Made by a program: the position numbers and the translations under genes. Positions 56,301-64,000 of a stretch of 64,000 nucleotides of DNA are shown piece by piece. How positions within the stretch are numbered: position 1 is the stretch's first letter; each line of letters begins with the position of its first letter. This stretch comes from Endomychus coccineus (taxonomy: Eukaryota > Arthropoda > Insecta > Coleoptera > Endomychidae): NCBI GenBank assembly GCA_958510875.1, contig OY294072.1:1488001-1552000 (forward strand), given 5' to 3'. The notes below the pieces were generated by a model, which saw only the letters and a program-made list of their open reading frames with translations, ran no database searches and was not told where the DNA came from.

Positions 56301-59300
56301 GACTAAAAATGATTTTAAAATCCTCTTTGCTGAATGCGTACAATCCTGGATCTGAAGATGTCATATCTTCAGTTTTCGAGATAAACTCGACAATGTACGA
56401 GGCGAATGAATCGTCGATCTGGACGTTCACATTGGGTAAACTCCAATCGTTATAAGAACAGCTAATGACATAAACTATGGGTCGGGATGTTCAGAAATAT
56501 GTTTCAGATTTGAATCCGGGACTAAAATCGAATTTAGAATTCTCTTGGCGCATAGCGTACACCCACGGATCTGAAGGTGTCATATCTTTGGATTCCGAGA
56601 TAAACGCGACAATGTACGAAGCGAATGAATAGCCGATTTAGACCTTAACATTGGGTGTACTAGAATAGTTATAAGAACAGCTATCGACATGAACTATAGG
56701 TCGGGATGTTCAGAAATATGTTTCAAATTTGAATCCGGGACTAAAAATGATTTTGAAATCCTCTTGTCTGAACGCGTACACTACTGGGTCTGAAGATGTC
56801 ATATTCTCAGTTTTCGCGATAAACGAGACAACGCACGAAGCGAATGAAAGGTCGATATAGACGTTTACATTGAGTATACTTGATTCGTTATGTGAACAGC
56901 TATCAGAATGAACTTTGAGTCGGGATATTCGGAAATATGTTTTTAATTTGAATACGGTATTAAAAATGATTTTAGAACCCTCTTGACTAAACACGTACAC
57001 TCCTGCATCTGAAGATGTCATATCTTCACTTTTCGAAATTAACGCGACATTGTACGAAGCGAACGAAACGTCGATCTAGATGTTTACATTGGGTATACTA
57101 AAATCGTTATTAGATAGGCTATCGACATGACCTATGTGTCATGATGTTCAGAGAAATCTTTCAAATTTGAATCTGGGACAAAAAATGATCTCAGAATTCT
57201 CTCGCTGGACGCGTACACTTATGGACCTGAAGATGTCACATCTTCAGTTCTCGAAATTAACGCGACGATGTACAAAGCGAACGAATCATTGATCTAGACA
57301 TTCACATTGAGTATACTCAAATCGTTATTAGAACAGCCGTCGACATTAACTATGGGTCGGGATATCCAAAAATATGTTTTAAATACGAATCCGGGACTAG
57401 AATAGATGTTAGAATCCTGGATCTGAATATGAAATATCTTCAGTTTTCAAGATAAATGCGACAATGTAAGAAGCGAATGAATCGTCGATCTAGACGTTTA
57501 CATTGGGTATACTAAAATCGTTATAAGAACTGCTAATGACATAAACTATGAGTCAAAATGTTCAGAAATATGTTTTAAAGTTGAATTCGGGACTAAAAAT
57601 GATTTTGATATCCTCTTGGCCGAACGCGTACACTCCTGGATCTGAAGATGTCATATCTTCCGTTTTCGAGATAGACTCGACAATGTACGAGGCGAATGAA
57701 TCGTCGATCTAGACGATTACATTGGGTATACTAAAATCGTTATAAGAACAGCTGATGACATAAACTATGGGTCGGGATGTCCAGAAATATGTTTCAAATT
57801 TGAATCCGGGAATGAAATCGATTTTAGAATTCTCTTGGCTAAACGCGTACACTCATGGATCTGAAGATGTCATATCCTCAGTTTTCGGGATAAACGCGAC
57901 AATGTTCGAAGCGAATGAATAGTCGATCTAGACCTTAACATTGGGTGTACTAGAATAGTTATAAGAACAGCTATCGACATGAACTATAGGTCGGGATGTT
58001 CAGAAATATGTTTTAAATTTGAATCCGGGACTTAAAATGATTTTAATATCCTCTTGGCTGAACGCGTACTCTCCTGGATCTGAATATGTCATATCTTCAG
58101 TTTTTGAGATAAACTCGACAATGAACGAGGCGAATGAATCGTCGATCTGGAAGTTTACATTGGTTATACTGAAATTGTTATCAGAACAGCTTTTGACATG
58201 AACTATAGGTCGGGATGTTCAGAAATATGTTTCAAATTTGAATCCAGATCTAAAATCGATTTTAGAATCCTCTTGGCTGAACGCGTACACTCATGGATCT
58301 GAAGATGTCATATTCTTTGTTTTCGAGATAAACGCGACAATGTACAAAGCGAATGAATCCTCGATCTAGACGTTCACACTGGGTATACTTAAATCATTAT
58401 AAGAACCGCTGAAGACATAAACTATGGGTCGTGATATTGAGAAATAGGTTTTAAATTTGTGTTAGGGACTAAAAATGATTTTTAAAATTCTCTTGGCCGA
58501 ACGCGTACACTCCTGGATCTGAAGATGTCATATCTCCAGTTTTCTAGATAAACGCGAGAATGTACGGAGCGAACGAATCGTCAATCCGGACGTTCATATT
58601 GGGTTTACTAGAATCGTTATAAGAACAGCTATTGACATGAACTATGGGTCGGGATGGTCAGAAAAATGTTTCAAATTTGAATCTGGGACATGAAATGATT
58701 TTAGAATTCTCTTGGCTAAACGCGTACACACATGGATCTGAAGATGTCATATTTTCAGTTTTCGAGATTAATGTGACAATGTAGGGAGCGAATGAATCGT
58801 CGATCTAGACGTTCACATTGGGTGAACTAAAACCGTTATGAAAACAGCTATCGACATGAACTATGGGTCGGCATGTTCAGGAATATGTTTCAAATTTGAG
58901 TCTGGGACCAAAAATGATTTTGAAATCCTCTTGGCTGAATGCGCACAATCCTGGATCTGAAGATGTCATTCATATCTTCAGTTTTCGAGATAAACTCGAC
59001 AATGTACGAGGCGAATGAATCGTCGATCTGGACGTTTACATTGGGTATACTCAAATTGTTATAAGAACAGCTAAGGACATAAACTATGGGTCGAGATGTT
59101 CAGAAATAGGTTTCAGATTTGAATCCGGGACTAAAATCGATTTTAGAATTCTCTTGGCTCATAGCGTACACTCATGGATCAGTTGATGTCATTTTTTTGG
59201 TTTCCGAGATAAACGCGGTACGGAGCGAATGAATCGTCGATCTAGACGTTTACATTGGGTATACTGAAATCATTAAAAGAAGAGCTACTGGCATGAACTA

Positions 59301-60949
59301 TGGGTCGGGATGTTCAGAAAAATGTTTCAAATTTGAATCTGGGACTAAGAATGATTTTAGAAATTTTTTCGACTGAACGCGTACACTTCTGGGTCTGAAG
59401 ATGTCATATTCTCAGTTTTCGAGATAAACGCGTCAATGCACGAAGCGAATGAATTGTCGATCTAGACTTTTACATTGGGTATACTAGAATCGTTATATGA
59501 ACAGCTATCGAAATGAACTTTGGGTCGGGATATTCAGAAATATGTTTTTAATTTGAATACGGGATTTAAAATGATTTTAGAATCCTCTTGACTAAACGCG
59601 TACACTCCTGGATCTGAAGATGTCATATCTTCACTTTTCGAGATAAACGCGACATTGTACGAAGCGAACGAGTCGTCGATCTAGACGTTCACATTGGGTA
59701 TACTAAAATCGTTATTAGATCAGCTATCGACATGACCTATGGGTCATGATGTTAAGAGAAATCTTTCAAATTTGAATCTGGGACAAAAAAAGATTTTATA
59801 ATTAGCTTCGCTAAACGCGTAAACTTATGGACCTGAAGATGTCACATCTTCAGTTCTCGAGATTAACGCGACGATGTACAAAGCGAACGAATCATCGATC
59901 TAAACATTTACATTGAGTATACTCAAATCGTTATTAGAACAGCCATCGACATGAACTATGGGTCGGGATATTCAAAAAAATGTTCTAAATTTGAATCCGG
60001 GACTAAAATAGATGTTAGAATCCTCTTGGCTGAATGCGTACACTCCTGGATCTAAAGATGAAACATCGTGAGTTTTCGAGGTAAACGCGACAATGTAAGA
60101 AGCGAATGAATCGTCGATCTAGACGTTTACGTTGGGTATACTAAAATCGTTATAAGATCAGCTTATGACATAAGCTATGATTCAAGATGTTCAGAACTAT
60201 GTTTTAAAGTTGAGGTCGGGACAAAAAATGATTTTGATGTCCTCTTGGCCGATGATGACATAAACTATGGGTCGGGATGTTCAGAAATATGTTTCAAATT
60301 TGAATCTGGGAATAAAATTGATTTTAGAATTCTCTTGGCTAAACGCGTACACTTATGGATCTGAAGATGTCATATCCTTAGTTTTCGGGATAAACGAGAC
60401 GATGTACGAAGTGAATGAATAGTCGATCTGGACCTCCACATTGGGTGTACTAGAATCGTTATAAGAACAGCTGTTGACATGAACTACGGGTTGCGATGTT
60501 CAGAAGAATGTTTCAAATTTGAATCCGGGACTAGAAATGATTTTAGATTTTTTTTGGCTAAACGCGTACACACATGGATCTGAAGATGTCATAGCTTCAG
60601 TTTTCGAGATAATCACGACATTGTACGGAGCGAACGAGTCGTCCATCTGGACGTTTACATTGAGTATACTAAAATCGTTGTTAGAACAGCTATTGACATG
60701 AACTATGGGTCGGGATTTACAGAAATATGTTTCAAATTTGAATCCGGGACTAAAAATGATTTTAAAATCCTCTTGTCTGAACAAGTACACTACTGGGTCT
60801 GAAGATGTCTTAGTAGATGAACACCACTACTTCTGGAACAGGATATCCGGTCTCCAGTTCCGGTCTAGCTGTAGATGTGCATACCATAGAAGGTTATAGA
60901 GCTAACCCCAAGTCAAAACCATAGAGCATTAAGCGGAATTAAGGTACAG

Positions 60950-61930
60950 ACTGTTTCGTAGAGGCGCTCATAAGGTACAGCTGTCATGGCGACCATAAGG
61001 TCCAAATGTCATGGCGACCATAACGTACTGCTGTCATGGCGACCATAAGGTCCTGCTGTCATGGCGACCATGAGGTCCAGCTGTCATGGCGACCATAAGG
61101 TCCAGCTGTCATGGCGATTATAAGGTACAGCTGTCATGGCGACCATGAGGTCCAGCTGTCATGGCGACCATAAGGTCCAGCTGTCATGGCGACCATAAGG
61201 TACAGCTGTCATGACGACCATAAGGTCCTGCTGTCATGGCGACCATAAGTTACAGCTGTCATGGCGGACCTAAGGTAAGGATTGCTTCGAGGAGATGGCG
61301 CCACCAAGTGATAGCTGTCATGGCGGCCCTGAGGTACACTCTGCTTCGTGTAGGTGTCACCACCACGTGACAGCTGTCATGGCGGACCTAAGGTACAGAA
61401 TGCTTCGTGCAGATGTCGCAACCACATGACAGCTGTCATGACGGACCCAAGGTACAGACTGCTTCGTGGAGGGGGCTCCGCCACCTCTAGGAAACAATCT
61501 CTACCTTTGGTCCAAAGGTAACGACTGCTCCATGAAGATGTCATCACAACGTGACAGCTGTCATCGAAGGTACAGACTGCTTCGTGGAGATGGCGCAACC
61601 AAGTGACAGCTGTCATGGCGGACATAAGGTACCGATTGCTTCGTGAAGATGTTACCACCACGTGACAGCTGTCATTGCGAACCAAAGGTACAGGTTGCTC
61701 TGTGTAGGTGTCACCACCACGTGACAGCTGTCATGGTGGGCTAAAGGTACAGGCTGCTTCGTGTAGGTGTCACCACCACATGACAGCTGTCATGATGAGC
61801 TAATGGTACAGGCTGCTTCGTGTAGGTGTCACGTGACAGATGTCATGGCGAATCGAAGGTACAGGCTGCTTCATGTAGGTGTCACCACCACGTGACAGCC
61901 GTCATCGAAGGTACAGGCTGCTTCGTGTAG
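60950..61930. repeat. 25-bp and 59-bp minisatellites with CAGCTG palindromes (copy D)
   Basis: Same units as in C (CAGCTGTCATGGCGACCATA; TGACAGCTGTCATGGCGGAC), with more copies of the 59-bp unit than in the left repeat of C. ORFs inside are incidental. Confidence 0.88.
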
Positions 61931-62439
61931 GTGACGCCACCAGTTCGACTCGTCCGTCTCGTGCGAATCCAAGATGACAGGCTGCTATCACAGGACAGAC
62001 GTGTGACGTCACAGCATAAAGGTACAGACTGCTCCGTGGAGGTGTCGCCACCAGTTCAACTCGTCCCACTCATGCGACTCGTAGGGTTTTGAAATCACAT
62101 GATCTGTCACGCGGTGAGATATGGTGTTTGTCACTTCGACGGAGTGTCTGTCACAAGGTGTCATGGTGGCTATCACGTACCATAGAGCTGAAGGTTATAG
62201 AGCTAACCTAACTCAAAACCGTAGAGCATCATGGTGGTGGAAAGAGTTGTCATGGTGTCTGTCACGTGAGGTCTTCATCGAGGTGTCATGTCGCGTCTTG
62301 GAGGGTGTGACGTGGTGGATCCATGAAGCATCTGTCACGCGAACTGTCATGACGGATCTATGAATGTCAACCATAGCTTTATAGGTATCAAATGAAAAGT
62401 CTTGATATGCAGAATGTTAATTTTATTGAATTGAAGATC

Positions 62440-62612
62440 CTACAATCATAGCTTACCAACGATGATGACGTCACGGGAGGCATTCTTTGTTTCAATCCGG
62501 CGACCATAGTTTACGAACGATGATGACGTCACTGCTTCGAACCGATGACAGTAACTGACTCAATCCGGCGACCATAGTTCACGAACGATGATGACGTCAT
62601 CATCGTTCACGA
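62440..62612. repeat. 68-bp TGACGTCA repeat (copy D)
   Basis: About 2.5 units, one fewer than in the left repeat of C, ending in GATGATGACGTCATCATC. Confidence 0.85.
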
Positions 62613-62876
62613 ACTATGATGGTCAGATGAGGAATGAAATGCGAGTAATAATAATGATACTCTATGAGTAAATGTGAATAGTTGGAGGTTATGATAAAGA
62701 TACCCAGTAAGCTTGTAAATGTGTCATTATGCATATATTTTTTGAAGAATACACACGTATACTTTGAAAATTTGTGGAGAAAGTTCATGAACTAAGAAGA
62801 GACTTGAATTTTTACGAAGATAAAATAAAAGTTATAAGACTATTGAATACATTTACAACTGCAAAAAGTGAAGATA

Positions 62877-63380
62877 ATGATGGAAGTGGGGATGTTAAAA
62901 ACAAATTTCGTGATTCTAACCACAATTCTGAATGGTATTCTATACGCGAACGTTCCCCAACACGTTGAGCGCATTTATATTTGTCTGAAGGATGTTGCAA
63001 CCGATGGTGGTGGGGGGTGTTACCGTACCGAATGGATTCCGATGAATTTTAGAAAAATCAACGATATTCAATTAGAGGTATTCGCATTCAACATTCCTCA
63101 AGACAATCGTACCATCATTCATTATGAACTTAAACTTTTATTCTTTGATCGGAGTGAGGGAGATATGGCTGAATGGCAATTGCTCCAACAATCATCATGT
63201 TTACCACATGTCATACAAAAGACAATATCAACACCATCCACACGAACATCATCCTCACTAGACGAAGAAATTTCTAAAATTTTCGCAATTTTGTATGCAA
63301 TTTTATCTTCTTTATCAGTACTAATGTTGAAAATGTTTGTTAAATATGTAAAGAAGGCTATTCACCATGTAAATAAATGA
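62877..63380 (+). CDS. Small predicted membrane protein (copy D)
   Basis: An open frame of 167 codons from the first ATG (62877); a second ATG at 62892 would put the hydrophobic segment at the very N-terminus, like a signal peptide (FVILTTILNGILYA). The middle holds cysteines (IYICLKD, GGGGCYRTEW, SSCLPHV) and beta-type sequence. A Ser/Thr-rich stretch precedes a C-terminal hydrophobic helix (FAILYAILSSLSVLML) and a short basic end. This topology fits a small type I membrane or virion envelope-like protein, but no family is recognised. An upstream open stretch (about 62774-62968) in another frame lacks an ATG. It is tail-to-tail with the MSV199-like gene. Confidence 0.55.
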   Translation: MMEVGMLKTNFVILTTILNGILYANVPQHVERIYICLKDVATDGGGGCYRTEWIPMNFRKINDIQLEVFAFNIPQDNRTIIHYELKLLFFDRSEGDMAEWQLLQQSSCLPHVIQKTISTPSTRTSSSLDEEISKIFAILYAILSSLSVLMLKMFVKYVKKAIHHVNK

Positions 63381-63422
63381 TTGTATGAAGATATAAGTGT
63401 TTTAATAAAACAAAAGGAATAA

Positions 63423-64000
63423 TTATAATAATATATTGACATTATCATTTGCTAGTTCATAAGCTTTATTTTTGTGATTGGTAACACATTCTATCAATGA
63501 CTCGATGTTGATAACACTAATCAATTGTTCACCCCCCTCTTCTTCTGCGGCATGAATAATATTTCCTCTTGCATACCATTTCAAATCGCGGCGGAAATTC
63601 TGTTTCACTCCGTTACCAATATCGATAGCATGAGATATGTTAGACCATTTACGTATTAATCGCATTCCTCGATTTTGTAATTTTCTGTCGGCATCACGCC
63701 AACCATCCTCCTGTCGACGCATTAGATACCATTCTGGTCTCATATCATTTGATGTTCGATATAATCCTGAATAATATATATTATATAATTTTTATTATAA
63801 AAAACAAAGTAATTACCTAAATTTCGTCTCTTTCCGAAATTTATAGGAGGTGGAACAATATTTGGTGCAATGTTATTCCGTAAGGTGATAACATTCATTT
63901 GAATTAGTTGAGATAAGCGTTGAGATCGTTCTTTCGCAAGACATTCACGTTCCTAAGCTCTTTGACGTTCTTGTTGTTCATAGAATTTCTCGTACTCACA
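63423..64000 (-). pseudogene. MSV199/DUF3627-like protein, 3' part with a stop, cut by window edge (copy D)
   Basis: Exon 2 (63766-63423) begins just before MRPEWYLMRRQEDGW and is open. The intron is 63767-63816. The visible exon 1 part has a glutamate codon as TAG at 63953-63955 in the coiled coil, a lesion absent from C, while the Tyr that is a stop in C is intact here. The rest lies beyond the window. Confidence 0.6.

Larger units (their letters stand above)
44236..60806. repeat. Satellite array 2, about 219-bp monomer, roughly 75 copies
   Basis: Same monomer and orientation as array 1. A diagnostic variant (GTCATGATGTT, 'gaaatctttcaaatttgaatc', 'cttatggacctgaagatgtcac') recurs at 48603, 51658, 54508, 57138 and 59743, spacings of 3055, 2850, 2630 and 2605 bases, i.e. 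a higher-order unit of about 12-14 monomers. The array ends inside a monomer where copy D begins. Confidence 0.95.
60813..64000 (-). mobile_element. Polinton copy D, left part, same family as C
   Basis: Begins AGTAGATGAAC directly after satellite sequence ending 'gaagatgtctt'. The terminal part differs from C by an insertion, then follows the C order: 25-bp repeats (about 60960-61270), 59-bp repeats (about 61300-61930), unique part, 68-bp TGACGTCA repeats (about 62440-62610), membrane-protein gene and MSV199-like gene. It leaves the window inside the MSV199-like gene, so the capsid cassette should lie beyond the right edge. Confidence 0.9.

Overview
The window is AT-rich eukaryotic, almost certainly animal DNA. 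An insect or other arthropod fits best: compact 50-bp GT-AG introns, Polinton/Maverick-type transposons with animal-type genes, and long satellite arrays. No host gene of convincing quality is present. Almost everything is either Polinton (adintovirus-like) sequence or satellite DNA.

Layout. (A) 1-4041: minus-strand remnant of a Polinton carrying penton/minor capsid (partial), adenovirus-type protease, phospholipase A2-like virion protein, integrase, fibre-like protein and a DUF8207-like protein. It runs off the left edge and breaks off at 4041. (B) about 4042-16480: a second Polinton in plus orientation (ATPase, DUF8207-like, fibre-like, traces of integrase/PLA2/protease, minor capsid, major capsid) between inverted arms of about 2.5-2.9 kb. 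(Satellite 1) about 16749-27811: roughly 50 tandem copies of a monomer near 219 bp. (C) 28456-41003: a third Polinton with both ends intact, a 6-bp target duplication GATACT and inverted repeats of about 1.5-1.6 kb. It carries the whole virion cassette plus an MSV199/DUF3627-like protein and a small membrane protein, but no DNA polymerase B. (Unique) 41010-44235: no clear gene. (Satellite 2) about 44236-60806: roughly 75 monomers of the same satellite with a 12-14-monomer higher-order period, including a nearly exact 2850-bp tandem duplication. (D) 60813-64000: left part of a fourth Polinton, same family as C, inserted directly into a satellite monomer and running off the right edge.

How the genes fit together. 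Packaging ATPase, maturation protease, major and minor capsid proteins, a PLA2-bearing virion protein and a fibre-like coiled-coil protein form a virion-making module. An RVE integrase with a C-terminal chromodomain would insert the DNA and may bias it toward heterochromatin, which suits the satellite surroundings. All four copies are decayed, each by different stop codons, frameshifts or deletions, although single genes remain open (protease in A, ATPase and minor capsid in B, integrase, fibre-like and PLA2 genes in C).

Most unusual features: C is a structurally complete Polinton with no PolB; the same gene cassette sits between two unrelated sets of inverted repeats (B versus C); the terminal regions are built of arrays of short palindromes (CAGCTG, TGACGTCA, CACGTG); and a shared TAGTATATAAA-type motif precedes the ATPase and minor capsid genes.
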